Assembly: GCF_033568475.1 (NCBI RefSeq)
Contig: NC_133120.1
Coordinates: 83,160,151 to 83,224,150 of the forward strand
Reading direction: 5' to 3'
From: Henckelia pumila
Lineage: Eukaryota; Streptophyta; Magnoliopsida; Lamiales; Gesneriaceae
Length of the DNA: 64,000 nucleotides
The translations under genes were made by a program, and so were the position numbers. The notes beneath the pieces were generated by a model. The model searched no databases and had not been told where the DNA came from. It saw only the letters and a program-made list of their open reading frames with translations. This document shows, piece by piece, positions 34,425-46,859 of the stretch; position 1 is the first letter of the stretch; every line of letters begins with the position of its first letter.

Positions 34425-34702
34425 AGAGGTGGTGAATCGATCTGGACCGTTGATTTTTAACATGATCTACGGCTCGGGACGGGACAAGCCATGTTTTTTT
34501 GGCTTCGGGAAAAGAACCGTCAGAGGACATCTGAGCCGTTCACTAAAAACACATTACGCGGATCCTGATCTAAACGTTCAAAAGAAACACATTGCATGAA
34601 TTAAATTCTGAACTGGTCGAATGACACATGCATAGATCGGGGTTCGGATTAAATTCTTAGTCTAACTTCATTCTTATTTTAGACCAGTTCGGGAGGTACT
34701 AT

Positions 34703-35280
34703 TGTTACCCCGAGAAAATATTTCAACCCGAACCCGTTTATAATGGGTCTGCTAGATATGACCAGGACTGGTATTTATGGGCCGACCAGGGCTGGGCCTA
34801 GTATGTCGTACGCATCTTTTTTATAATTCGAGTGAAACTCTGATACATGTGAGGTAAGTATGGATCTTCTCAAATATTCACAAGATAGAGATAAACTTAA
34901 GAAGGGTCCAATGGATGAAGAGTCCTAGTCCAGGATATGTTATAATTCTACTAGGTAACTTATTCTATTTTCTCCTATAAATACATGTATTGTTATGGTT
35001 TTATTTATTATTCATTACTTACTCTTCATTATTCATCACACATTCACTCTCACTTTTACATTCACGCACTCATATCTCTCAGTTTTCGCATTAATCATAC
35101 CCTCTGCCTTCAAGACACTGACTTAGGCATCGGAGGGGTCACGCCAAAAACACCTTCGGCGTCCCTTTGACCTAGCTGTTGCTTGTGCAGTTCCGCCACA
35201 CCCGACCCGACCTACTTTCTAAAGGATTTGGAGGATCCATTCTACCAGACCGAACCCGAGGTAAAATTCCGACATCATCA
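34703..35280 (+). repeat. 3' LTR of the Tat element
   Basis: 578 bases starting TGTTACCCCGAG and ending CATCATCA, followed by TSD GCTTC (35281-35285). A short purine-rich tract (TTCGGGAGGTACTA) precedes it as a possible polypurine tract. Confidence 0.92.
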
Positions 35281-35285
35281 GCTTC

Positions 35286-35637
35286 TAAATCTGCATAAAT
35301 AAATTAAGAAAATATCCTCAACCAATGACAAACTGGTCTTAGAGCCTCAGTATTAGTCATTGGGTTAATTAGGCTTCGTCGGCTAAAAATAAATAAATAA
35401 ATAAATACTTACAACTTCTTATAAATTTTTCTTAATTTTACTAATCAATAAATTTTGTGCTTCAGTTTTTTTTTACTCGTTTTCTACGTTAAATAAGTTT
35501 CAACGCTATCTTTAATGAACGTCGAATTTGCAACAGATCTTCTCTTTTTACTTTTTAGGTAGTATTTTGGAGACCTTTCTAAGAAATACTTTTCAGTTTT
35601 CTTTAATAATTGTTTTCTAAAAGCTCTTCAAATATTA
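35286..35637. other. Spacer between the Tat element and Helitron, no gene seen
   Basis: AT-rich host sequence with a short (AAAT)n run near 35386-35406. The last 30 bases (TGTTTTCTAAAAGCTCTTCA and onward) recur just beyond the second Helitron at about 52014-52045. Confidence 0.6.
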
Positions 35638-35920
35638 TCTATATCTATATATATATAAAAGCAGAGTTGTTGCCAAAATTAGAAAGTTCCCGCCAAAATG
35701 TTTGGTTAAAAAAGGAAATACAAGCTGTAATAATTTTTTTTAAATTAAAAATAATTGATTTAATATTAAAAGATATATGCCAAAATAAGGCTTATACACG
35801 TTTCCAAGATAATCTTGCCAATTCAACAATACAATTGTTTCCTTATTATCTTTTCAATGCTAAAAGAAATTTTTTATTTTTTCATGAATTGACATATATA
35901 TATATATATATATATATATA

Positions 35921-36041
35921 GGGAGTTGATATTTACACTCCATTTTGTGTTATTTGCACTCCACTTGTGAGTAAATTGGACACATTTTTTACATATGAAG
36001 TGGAGTGTAGATAACACAAAATGGAGTGTAAATATCAACTC

Positions 36042-36043
<2 letters not shown>
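35921..36043. mobile_element. 123-bp hairpin MITE in a (TA)n tract
   Basis: The first 33 bases (GGGAGTTGATATTTACACTC...) and the last 33 are perfect inverted repeats. Pairing extends to about 44 bases with two mismatches, leaving a loop of about 35. (TA)n flanks both sides (35894-35920 and 36044-36076). No coding capacity. It lies inside Helitron A. Confidence 0.85.
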
Positions 36044-36079
<36 letters not shown>

Positions 36080-36189
36080 ATAAAAATATACTTAAAAAAA
36101 AGAAAAGTATAATTTTTCCGCATAAAATTTCATTCAAAAAATATTAAATGCATAAGTAAAAATAAAGATAATATTAAATTTAAAATTAT

Positions 36190-36958
36190 AGATAAAGATA
36201 ATATTGAAAAAAAAATGATATTACAAGTGACAAACATTTTTATCTAAAGATTTTAAAATACAGATAACATTACGATTAAATTTAAACAAAATTTAAAATA
36301 GTTTTTTCATAATGAAAAAAATTAAATTTTTTATTTAAAATATAGATTAAAACACGGTTGAATTTAAACAAAAATTAAAATAGTATTTGTCATTATCAAA
36401 CAAAATTTAGTTTTTGGTTAATAAGACGGTTGTTTAGCATATATACATATAAAAAATGATATTATGAATCATAGACTATTGAATTTAAAATTTTTAAATG
36501 ATAGATAAAAATACAATTAACTTTTAAAAAAATTTAAAATAGTATTTTTCATGATCAAACAAAATTTAATTTTTGTTTTTAATATGATGATTGTTTTGCT
36601 TATATGTAGATATACATATGGGCAGCACATATTCAAAAATAAAGATGATATTATGAGTGATATTGTAAAATTTTTAGATTAAATAGTTTATATAAAAATA
36701 CGATTGTACTTAAAAAAAATTAAATAGTATTTTTCGTAATCAAACAAATTTTATTTTTTATTTTTAATAGGGTGGTTGTTTTGACCATGTATATATATAT
36801 ATACGCAAAAAATATAAAAAAAATTGATATTATGTGGAATAAACAATTTATGAAATTTTTTTATAATCTATCTATACAAAAGCATACAAATCTGTTAAAA
36901 ATAGAAACTAAAGTCTGCTCAAAATTTCTTTCTAAAGATAGTAGAGACATTATTATTT
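36190..36958. repeat. AT-rich tandem repeat of about 190 bp in Helitron A, left part
   Basis: Recurring blocks: GATATTATGAGTGATA-like starts near 36213, 36458, 36647 and 36830, then AAATAGTATTTTTCATGATCAAAC, then GGTGGTTGTTTTG followed by ATATATAGATATAC. Copies are diverged and of uneven length (about 180-245 bases). The series continues at 48149 beyond the copia insertion. Confidence 0.7.
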
Positions 36959-36963
36959 CATTT

Positions 36964-38246
36964 TGTTGGGATCGGTTCAGAGGGTAGAGGGGGGGTGAAT
37001 ACACTCTGAAACTTATTTTCTTTCTTTTCAAAATGATCAAGTGAAGTTTAGTTCACTTAATCTGTTTTCTCAACTTCTAAAACGGTTTGAACAACTTAAA
37101 TAGTGCGGAAATAGTTCAGAGGTTTTAGTGATGCAAAGACAAGTTATAACACGATGTATGAGCAATATATAAGATAAATATGCAGTAAAGACTAAGGCAC
37201 GATTTATGGAAGTTCGAAGGCTTAATCCTTCTACCTCTCCCCTTCTTCCACTTAGGAAGGAATTCACTAGAAGACTTTGGTTATTACAACGTCTTGCAAT
37301 ACACCCACTTCAGACTTAGGACTTATCCAATGCCTAATCCGAAACTCCTAGATTTACACAGATAAGATTCTCAGTTCTTATCAGACTGGTGGAAGCTTTC
37401 AGAGTAGCTTCAAGTCTCTTCAATAATGAATACAGTCCGGTTGAGCTTCTCAAACTGCAGAGCGGTCGAGAGGCTTGAAAACCCTAGGATGATCCTTGAA
37501 GATCAGATATGTAAACTATAGGCGAGGGTTTATTTGAGCAGCAAGTGAATGATCTTGTAAGTGTGCTCAAGTATTGCTTCAGTATATCAGATGAGGACTT
37601 CTGATAGTATTCAAGTGATTGAGTTGATTGAGATTTTTCGTGTTGCTTGTCTCCTGTTCTCACTTCTTGAGCAATCTTCCCTTTATATAGGTCAATCATC
37701 AACGTCTTTATTTTGAACATTCTGATGCTGCATTGAATGCACATTTAATGCTTCATAAATGCATTGATGATTCTGCATGAAGATCGTACACTTTTTTAAA
37801 TGCAGACAACTTTCAGGGTCCAAAACTGGTATAAACGGTCGAATGCTTTATCTGTAGCCATTCTGCGTTTTTGCCATTTTAGTGCAACCTGTTGTCTTGA
37901 TGCAAGAGTCAACAGATCTTCTATACGCCGGTTTATCTCTGCTTTTGATAAAAGATCTTGCAATGAACGTCTTGTCTCAAGTATTTGTCTTGAGATATCT
38001 TGATAAGCAGTTGGCATTCTACCGGTAGATAGATTTATCCTCTGCTGGTTTGAATAACCAGTCGATAGGCTTGTGACTGCAACCGGTCGAGAGACAAATG
38101 CGGTTGACAAGATTCCGGTAGATAATCTTGAAGGGTTTAGACGGTTGCGGTAGGAGTTGTAGTAGATTCCTGAAATACAAAAGATTGGCAGCACATTCTT
38201 ATACAATGAGTTGTTGTTTGTTATCACCAAAATGTCGGATTCAACA
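36964..38246 (-). repeat. 3' LTR of the SIRE-like element
   Basis: 1283 bases. On the minus strand it begins TGTTGAATCCGACATTTTGG and ends CCGATCCCAACA. Nearly identical to 46860-48143. Open frames inside both copies are LTR copies, not genes. Confidence 0.93.
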
Positions 38247-38364
38247 ATTTTCCCCTTTTTGGTGATGACAAAACTTAAGTGCTCCAAAAACAATATGAAA
38301 GCATTAAAATGAACTTCATTGAGAGAATGAATTTCATTAATTACAATAAGCATTCTTATTACAC

Positions 38365-41203
38365 CTACTGAAGAAAAACAAAATGAGATACAGCTGCGAT
38401 AAGTAAAGAAGAGACAAGTTGTTCATCTTTTGAACCAATTGGCTCCTCCTGACCTATCGCCTTCTCTTCTTCTTCTGTCGGCTTCTTCCTTTCTTCTGGA
38501 TTCTTCTTCACGTCATCTTGCCTCTGCTGCTCTTCGTTGCTCTTCTTCCCCCTTTTTGGCATCACCTTGGTTGAGTCGAAGGATGATCTCAGTGAGTTGA
38601 GTGCCAAGGCAGGCTTGCATAGTATCAATTTTTGCATCTAGTTGAGCAATTAGAGTAGCTTGCATAGTGTCCATCCGATCATTCAACTGCCTATGAAGGC
38701 GGTTTTCGGATCTGACAACTTGTTCGGAGACGGTAGAGAGCGTTTGGATTTGAGAGCGATGATGGGCAATGATCTCTTTGGACAGATGAGCAAGGTCTCT
38801 AGACACGGTCTCAAAATGCCGAATCATCGTCGTGCGTGAATTGTCAACCCATGAGGATGTGGTTGTGATGGCTTGTGAAAAAGATCGAACTGTTTGCATG
38901 AGCTCATGAAGCCTATTTATCAATGTGTGATCCAGAGATGCTGCCATGGCTTCAATATATGAGTCATCAGTCTGAAGCATTTGACTCTGTGTGTCATTCC
39001 TTGGTGAAGCCGGGCCAGACTCAAGATGATGTGATGCTGGTGATCTGGCTGGTGAGCTAGCTGATGGACCTTCCAATAGTGGTACAGTTGGAGATGTAGG
39101 GGTCTCGACTGCAGCCAAGATGGTTGGTGGAGTAGCAGGATCAGCACTCGGTTCATCCATTAGGAGATCTTCCACAAACTTTTCAGTAGATGGAGATGGT
39201 TGAAGTGCTGGGTCAGCATCAGTCGCTGGCTGTTCTGGAGGTGCAAGTGATACAATAGTGCTTGGTATCTCTGTTGGGGGCACTACTGCTTCACTGCTGC
39301 AAGGAGCCTCTGTCACAGAGGTGACAGGAATTTCTGGTTCAATCACTTCTAAAAAATCTTGTGGACGACTGGGAGAGGTGTGAGCGGTCGCTGTTGGAGA
39401 TGAGTGAGCAGTCACAGCTGCTTCCGATTGAATTACTGCTTGGACTGCGGTTGAGGCGGGGTCGACCGATGAAGATGCTGCCACACTCGATCTTAGAGCG
39501 GATGATTGAAACAGGTCAGCAGTGATGAGACCGGTCAGAATCCTATCTGAAAGAGTAATAGCAGAGACGTCTTCTTCACCCTGATCTTGGGTAAGAAAAG
39601 TCTTCATCATCACCTGTGCTTCCAGTCCATAAGCCTGTATACAAGCTGCTGAAGCTGTCATCTTTACGTTGTTAAGAGCTTGGAAGTGCTGAAGTAGTTG
39701 AGTGATTTGACGTAGACTATTCTATAGTCCAGTCAAAATCACAAAGTCATCGGTGGCGGTAGGACTCTTGGATTTGAAGTTCTTGACACGCTCAGAAATC
39801 AACAGAGATATCAGGCTTCCTCGAAGCTTCAAGTCGATGAGATGTCTTCTTCCCAGAGCCTCCACGATGTCTTCAGTGTCAGCAAAAAGAAGCATCTTCT
39901 GCTCAATGACGTTCAGAGCTTTCCACTTAGGAAATATTTGAGCAAGCGTCAGGTGAGTACGGGAATGATGCCATCTGTCAAAGCGCTGTAGGTGACGCTT
40001 GACAGTGCGGAGAACGTGAGAGATGATCAAGTTGAGCTCTACAGTAGCTGCTGGTTGAGCCTTAGGTGAGTAGATCATCACACCTTTCTCTTTGTCCTTG
40101 GGATCAGCGAGAGTGACCTTTGGAGTTGATGAGGCACCTTCCCTGATTATCACACCCTTGGTAGGACGTGGAGCAGTAGTAGCAGTAGTGGTAGTAGTCT
40201 CGACCGTTGGCAGAATTGGTGTTGGAACGGTAGGAGCAAGTCCAGAAAGGGACTTTAACTTCTTGTGCTGCCTCTTCTTCTCGCCTGCAGGCATGGATGG
40301 CACAGCTGCTTTGGAGACAGAAGGAGATGACTTGCTGAATGCTTGAATCAGTGGAACGTTCTCACGTGATTATTCTTCAGAGTCAGACTCTATGATAAGT
40401 TGACGCTTGGCAGATTTCTTGGTATGGGCTGGTTTGGACGCTACCGGGACTGTTGAAAGCGGTTGAGTGACAGCAACAACACTTGCGGTTGAAGGCAGAG
40501 TGTCGACCGCAACCTCTTTCTTGTTCAGAAACTTGAAGATTGTAGACTTGTTGAGCCATTTGGTGGGATGCAGAGGCTCAGTCTTGGAGAAGTCTACTCC
40601 AAGGACGCTCAAGATGTGGCAAATTTGCAGAGCAAATCCCTCAGATTGCCCTTTTCTCTTGATCATTTCACATAAAGTAGTGAACAATATGTCTGACCAG
40701 TTGATGTTGATTTTGGAGGCGATACAAGCCATGTATTGGAATTTCTCCATCGTCACCTTGTCGTACGATCCAGCCTTGGCAAGAAGATTCTTGGCCACGA
40801 TGTTGGTCAATAGCCTGAATGGAGCTTTAAGAGATGTCTTCTGAGCTGGCAGTTTGATCGGAGCATCAGTGGTTGAGAATTCCTTCAACCAGTATGAGCA
40901 GTTACCATCGGGAAGATCCGCGCATTTTGTCAAACCCCTGGAGGGCAGATCAAATGTGCTGGCGAAGAACTTTTGATTGAAGGAGTAGGACTCTGTCCGA
41001 ATCAAGCATTTGACAGTCTCATGCTCGATTTGAGCGGTTGCAAAGAACTCCTTCAAGACAGGCAGATCGCAGATGGCGCTGCTTCCCAAAAACTTCTTCA
41101 GTCCAGAGGCTTCAAGCATGGTGAAGACCTCAGTGATTCCTGCATTGTTTGCCTCAATAACGGAATCAAAGTTGATTGCAAGGCAAGTCTTCTGGATCGA
41201 CAT
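38365..41203 (-). pseudogene. Third ORF of the SIRE-like element (env-like position), with nonsense codons
   Basis: One frame runs from 41203 to 38513 (897 codons) apart from a TAA at 40372-40370 and a TAG at 39724-39722. The first 277 residues contain GLKKFLGSSAICDLPVLKEF and FNQKFFASTFDLPSRGLT. This resembles the 'putative plant transposon protein' families I recall from Lamiales genomes. The middle is basic (EKKRQHKKLK) and Thr/Pro-rich. The last third is Ser/Pro/Ala-rich, then a coiled coil (about 38800-38570) with repeated LIAQLDAKIDTMQA-like heptads. I see no clear signal peptide or membrane helix, so calling it an envelope is unsupported. After the stop at 38513 an overlapping frame (38637-38365) is rich in Lys/Glu (KKPTEEEEKAIGQEEP) and may be the true tail after a frameshift. 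Confidence 0.75.
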
Positions 41204-41566
41204 GATAGCTGTAGATAAGAACTCGAGCAGAGAGTAAGCAAAAGCTTGAGAGTAATACGATAGAACTTTTAATGCAATATGAAAGCTTTAGCAACGGTGA
41301 AAGGTTGATATACGAGTGTAAAGAAGTATATATAGGAACCTATGGGCCATATGGTGATGTCATGAAAAGTATTTTTGAAATTCAAAAAGTTTTGAAGAGT
41401 ATAATCATCGCGCCCAATTAATGTCATTTGGTTCAGAGCACAAAGCTGCTAGTACGGAGCCTGTCAGAGACTAGCTAAAGGCGGATGATATGCCAACATT
41501 TATGGCAATGTAACAGCTAAGCTATTAACGTCATACTAGCAATCATTCCCCCTAAAAACATGCATA

Positions 41567-44500
41567 CTAACTTAGATCTACTAAGCCAAGAATATTTCGA
41601 AAATATGAAAACTTAGCGTCCGGTAAAGGCTTGGTGAATATGTCTGCTGTTTGCTGATCGGTAGAGATGTATTCCAGTCTGATTTCCTTCTTTAAGACAT
41701 GATCTCGGATAAAGTGATGCCTGACATCAATGTGCTTTGTCCTAGAGTGCATCACTGGATTGTGAGTGATGGCTATGACACTTGTATTGTCACAGTAGAT
41801 TGGAGCTTCACTCGACCGGATTCCATAATCATTAAGCTGCTATTGAATCCAGAGTATTTGAGCACAACAGCTGCCAGCAACAAGGTATTCTGCTTCGGCG
41901 GTCGAGGTAGTAATTGATGTCTGCTTCTTACTTGACCACGAAATTAGTCTATCTCCAAGGAATTGACATGTGCCACTTGTACTTTTGCGATCAATTCTAC
42001 AACCTGCATAATCTGCATCTGAGTAGCCAATAAGATTAAGATTTGAATCTTTGGGATACCAAAGACCCACATTAGTAGTTCCTTTAATATATTTAATTAT
42101 TCGTTTGGCGGCAATGAAATGAGATTGCTTAGGTGCTGCTTGAAATCTAGCCCATAAACAAACTGAATACATGATATCCGGTCGACTGGCAGTCAAATAA
42201 AGCAATGAGCCAATAAGGCCTCGATACATTGTTACCTCGACTGGGATTCCCCCTTCATCTTTATCAAGCTTGATTGATGCACTCATGGGGGTAGATACAG
42301 TTGAGCACTGTTTCATTCCAAACTTCTTTACCAATTCCTTGGCATACTTGGATTGATTGATAAATATTCCAGTTTCAAGTTGCTTCACTTGCAATCCAAG
42401 AAAGAAATTTAGTTCGCCCATCATGCTCATTTCAAATTTCTCCTGCATCATCTTAGAGAACTTTGAGCACAACTTGGGGTTAGTTGACCCAAATATAATG
42501 TCATCAACATAAATTTGTACTAGTAACACATGATCACCTTTTACAAATTTAAACAAGGTCTTATCGACCGTTCCAATTTGGAAATCATGTTCCAGTAAAA
42601 ATTTTAGTAATGTATCATACCATGCACGCGGTGCTTGTTTTAATCCATAGAGGGCTTTGTCAAGTTTATAGATATATTGAGGATGAGTAGGATTGACAAA
42701 ACCTAGTGGTTGTTCAACGTACACCTCTTCTTGAAGTAGACCATTGAGGAATGCAGACTTGACATCCATTTGATAAACTTTAAAGTCCTTGAAAGCTGCA
42801 TAGGCAAGAAAGATGCGGATTGCTTCTAGTCTTGCAACTGGCGCGAAGGATTCCTCAAAGTCTATGCCTTCTTCTTGTCTGAATCCTTGTGCAACAAGCC
42901 GAGCTTTGTTACGCACAACAGTGCCATGTTCATCGAGCTTGTTACGAAACACCCATCTAGTTCCAATCACATTTTGATTTTCCGGTCGAGGAACTAGATG
43001 CCAAACATTGTTGCGGGTGAATTGATTCAACTCTTCTTGCATAGCTTCAATCCAGCTGGCATCTGATAAAGCTTCATCTATCTTCTTGGGCTCTACCTGA
43101 GATATGAAAGCTGCATGCAAGAATTCATTAATCATTTGACCACGTGTTTTTCGAGGAGCAGAAGGGTCACCTATGACCAACCCAGGTGGATGATCTTTGT
43201 TCCACCTAAAATAATTCCCTAAAGGGTTGTCATCAATTGGTTGACGAACGTCCTCGTTTACTGGATCATCATTGGCAGGAGGATCGTTATCAACCAGTGG
43301 ATCCTCTTCTGGCCTTGTTTGATCACACACGGTAGAGGGAACTGGATCATCCTTCTTTGGAGGATATGGATCACTGTTACTCTCTTCCTGTAGATTTGTG
43401 TTTTCCAGTCTATGACTCAGATCATTTATGCTCCCTTGAGTTTGTTCTGTACAAAGAGTAGATTCATCAAAAACAACATGAATGGTTTCCTCGACCGTTA
43501 GTGATCTTTGATTGAACACTCGATAAGCTCTGCTAACGGCTGAGTAACCAATAAAAGTTCCTTCGTCTGCTTTGGCATCGAAGGCTGTCAAATGATTTTT
43601 GCCATTGTTGTGGATAAAGCATTTGCACCCAAAAATTTTGAAGTATGAAATATCAGGTTTTGTGCCATTTCAGATCTCATATGGAGTTTTGTTAAATCGT
43701 TTATTAATCATAGATCTGTTTTGAGTATAGCAAGCTGTGTTAACTGCTTCTGCCCAAAGCATTTGAGAAACATTTGAATCAGCAATCATAGTTCTGGCTG
43801 CTTCTTTTAAAGTACGGTTCCTTCTTTCAGCCACCCCATTTTGCTGTGGGGATCTAGCAGCTGACAACTCATGCTTGATTCCCTGATCATCTAGATAAGT
43901 CATAAGAGTGGTGTTTAAAAATTCAGTCCCTCTATCACTCCTGATTCTATCTATCACAGTAGATTGTTCATTTTGCAAGCGTTTAAAAAGCTTAATCAGG
44001 TGAGGTGCAGTTTGATCTTTTGAAGAGAGAAAGATGACCCAAGTAAATCGAGAAAAGTCATCTATAACAACAAGAGCATATCTCATTCCCCCTATGCTTC
44101 TTACTGGTATAGGACCAAATAGGTCCATGTGAAGTAAATCTAAGCATTTGGAAGAAGACATACACCCTTTATTTTTAAAGGTTGCTCTCACCTGCTTTCC
44201 TAGTTGACAAGCAGGACAAACTTTGTCTTTTATAAAATCTCCTTCAGGCAGACCAGAAACCAAATCATGCTTCCTCAAGTTAGAAATGGACTTAAAATTT
44301 AGATGATTTAACCGCTTATGCCACAACCAATGTTTATCATGATGAGCAGTAAGACAAGTAGGTGAAGAAATATGTGAGCAAGACCAGTTTACCTTGTAGG
44401 TGTTTAGGTCTCTTACACCGGTCATAAGAGTCTCACCTTTGTCATTTTTGATGATGCAAGTGTGTTTGTGAAACTCGACCGAATGATCATTGTCACATAG

Positions 44501-44767
44501 TTGACTAATACTTATCAAATTATAGCACAGTTTGTCAACAAGCAACACATCTTTAATAATGATGTTACCATGGATAATCTTACCCTTACCCACGGTTTTA
44601 TCTTTGGAGTTGTCTCCAAAGCTGATCTTTGGTCCTTTGCACAGCACAACTTCTGTTAGAAGTTCTGGATTCCCTGTCATGTGCCGTGAGCAACCACTAT
44701 CTAAGTACCAGGTAGTGTCCTTGATAGAAGTGGTCTTCTCGCCCGTTTGGACTTTTAGTACCTGCAA
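41567..44767 (-). pseudogene. SIRE-like pol: protease, integrase, RT, RNase H
   Basis: One frame from 44767 to 41567 with two stops. The protease site WYLDSGCSRHM is intact. Next come the pre-integrase motif HWLWHKRLNHLNF, CPACQLGK of the zinc domain, and integrase MDLFGP / IRSDRGTEF / SPQQNGVAERRNRTL with the DDE residues. A TGA at 43672-43670 follows TPYEI where Trp is usual. RT has [24 protein letters not shown] and catalytic [10 protein letters not shown]. RNase H has [10 protein letters not shown] and [12 protein letters not shown] at 41842-41840 follows LWIQ; reading on gives YCDNTSVIAITHNPV and KHIDVRHHFIRD to the stop at 41567. Both stops fit C-to-T or G-to-A transitions. No start ATG precedes the protease because pol continues the gag frame. 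Confidence 0.92.
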
Positions 44768-44848
44768 AAAAGTGAAGAACTTTTGGTACCCATATCTAGT
44801 AGGGTCCAGGTCGGATTAGCCCTTTTGGGACCCACACCTGGAACACCC

Positions 44849-46806
44849 TTACAGGTTTGCCCGTGTGTGTGTCCAGAATCTGTGCGGTCGATAAGCAGTA
44901 AATGTGTGTGCTTGTGAGGTTGCTGTGTGCTGCTTGCCTTTTTGATCTTTATCAGTTAGCCTGTACCTCTTTTGAACTGGCCTGCAATTAAAGTACTGGT
45001 AAGGCTTCTCCTTTGACCATCTTCTCTTAGAGTAGTTAGACTCATTCCATGGCCTTTTGAAATTAGATTGGTTTCCCTTTCTTCTTTCATTAGGTTTTGG
45101 TTTAATCCAAGTTCCTCTTTGATTAGAGATCTGGGGATCCACATATCCCAGCCCTTTATGCTTAGAGCTTCGTTCGTTAGATACTTTCTGATTTTTGTCA
45201 AAGCTGCACTCATCATGTTCATATATCGTGCTGGACCTGACAAATCTTATTTTGTTAAGATTGCCTTTGTCCAGGCTTGACTGAATACAAGATTTCATAG
45301 ACTGTTCATTTGTTTCAAACCCTAGACCGGTTTTGTCATGTGCCGGTCTTTGGATTTCTTGAATCTTGTCAATGGTTACAGAAGATTTATTCCAAGCCTT
45401 AATTGTTTCAAGTAGTTTTTTGTTCTCAGTCAAGGTTGCTTGGAACACTCTTTTCAAGGTGTCATTCTCAGTAGCCAGCAGACTTAGCTTGACCTTAAGA
45501 CCATCAAGCTCTTTTCGCTGCATGCAGCTTGATTCGCTTGACTTATCTTTTAGGTCAGCTCTTTCTGCCTTTACCTCCTCGAATTCCTTGGATAATGCTT
45601 TGTATTCATTAGCCATTTCGTGTAAAGCAGTAATTAGATCACTGTGAGTAAATTCAGGTGAACCAAAATCAAATACCTCCTCAGCTTCTTCTTCGATGTC
45701 AGCCATAAGGCATTCCACCTTTTCATCATCGCTGTCATCTGAAGAGCTTCCGGTATTGGGGTTGTCAGAGTCAGACTCAGCCCACTTGCTTTTGCTTTCG
45801 TCTGCTACTAGAACCCTTTGGTCTCTTCCTTTTCTAAACGTCCTCTTGTCCTCCTTGCCCCTTCTTCTTTCGAAGAATTGCTTCTGATCATTGCTCTTAG
45901 GCTTGGTGCAATCTGCAATGAAGTGGCCTGGCTTGCCACAGTTAAAACAAGTAGGACCATCGTCTGTATGGTCCGATTTATGATAATTTTTAAATTTAGA
46001 ATTGTTTTTACGCATAAATCTACCAAATTTCTTGACAAAGTGTGTCATGGCTTCGTTGCTGATTTGCTCAGCTGATCTCTTTGGAGCTTCCTCGACCGGT
46101 GGACGCATCACCGTTGAGGTTAAGGCCTTGGTTGGTTGAGAGGTAGATGGTTCATCTTCTGTCCTCATGTTGAGCTCGAACTCGTAGGCTTTGAGATCTG
46201 CAAAGAGATCATGCAGTTCAACCTTGCTTAAGTCTTTTGACTCCCTCATGGCCACTGTCTTGATCTCCCATTCTTTGGGCAAAGCTCTCATAACCTTCAC
46301 AGCAATTTCACGATTAGTATAAATTTTTCCTAAAGCAATAAGATCACAAATGATACTACTGAACCGTTCATCAAATTCAGCCATGGTTTCCCCTGGCTTC
46401 ATTTTGGCATTGTCATATTTTTGAATGGCCATGGTGAGCTTGTTTTCCTTGTCTGGTCATTTCCTTCACACAGCTGAGTGAGCTTCTCCCAAATCTCCTT
46501 TGCTGTGGAGCATGACTTGATTTTGCTGAACATGTTCTTGTCCAGTGTTTTGTATAGGATGTCCCGGGCCACATTGTCAAGATTGGCCTTCTTTTTGTCC
46601 TCAATAGTCCACTCAGCTCTTGGTTTCTCAATCATTTGTCCTGCACCATCGGTTAGAGCTGGGTTGACCTTCATGATTTTGATAGGACCGTCTGTTATGA
46701 CATATAGCATGTCATCGTCCTGTGCTGCAAGATGTGCCTGCATGCGAATTTTCCAGTCATCATAATCTTCTTTAGAAAACATAGGAATTTTGTTGAAAGA
46801 AGTCAT
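44849..46806 (-). pseudogene. SIRE-like gag with a frameshift
   Basis: Starts at the ATG at 46806 (MTSFNKIPMFSKEDYDDWKI), the usual copia gag opening, 53 bases inside the 5' LTR. After LCEGNDQTR (about 46455) one base appears lost in an AGGGAAAAC-like run, and the sequence resumes in the next frame with MAIQKYDNAKMKPGE. The UBN2-type core contains EFDERFSSIICDLIALG and VMRALPKEW. A zinc knuckle CFNCGKPGHFIADC (CX2CX4HX4C) follows, then an acidic segment and a long coiled-coil tail to the stop at 44849. That stop is in frame with pol 82 bases further on, as in other SIRE-type elements where gag and pol share a frame. Confidence 0.88.
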
Positions 46807-46845
46807 GATTTTAAAACTTTAGATCAGCAGTTGAGAAAGGAACCC

Positions 46846-46857
46846 GCTTTGATACCA
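46846..46857 (-). other. Primer-binding site of the SIRE-like element
   Basis: The minus strand reads TGGTATCAAAGC two bases after the 5' LTR. It differs by one base from the initiator tRNA-Met complement TGGTATCAGAGC. Confidence 0.8.
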
Positions 46858-46859
46858 CT

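Larger units (their letters stand above)
21934..35280 (+). mobile_element. Tat-lineage Ty3/gypsy retrotransposon with antisense gene, TSD GCTTC
   Basis: Plus-strand element with LTRs at 21934-22509 and 34703-35280 and TSD GCTTC at 21929-21933 and 35281-35285. Order: PBS, gag-PR-RT (22550 on), RNase H, second archaeal-type RNase H, integrase (to 30509), a 68-bp tandem array, an antisense three-exon gene, then the 3' LTR. The dual RNase H and the long repeat-bearing 3' region with a reverse-strand ORF are hallmarks of Tat elements (Grande, Retand, Ogre relatives). A 2.86-kb solo LTR inside RT inflates it; without it the element is about 10.5 kb. By eye the LTRs differ at about ten positions in 577, implying recent insertion, yet the pol gene is already broken. 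Confidence 0.93.

Noticed and set aside
37070..38353. ORFs of 65, 86 and 185 codons repeated at 46966-48127
   Set aside because: They are in the two LTRs of the SIRE-like element; duplication is due to the LTRs, and the 185-codon frame runs past the LTR edge.
38365..41203. Calling the third SIRE ORF an envelope gene
   Set aside because: Its position fits 'env-like' usage, but I see no signal peptide, cleavage site or membrane helix.
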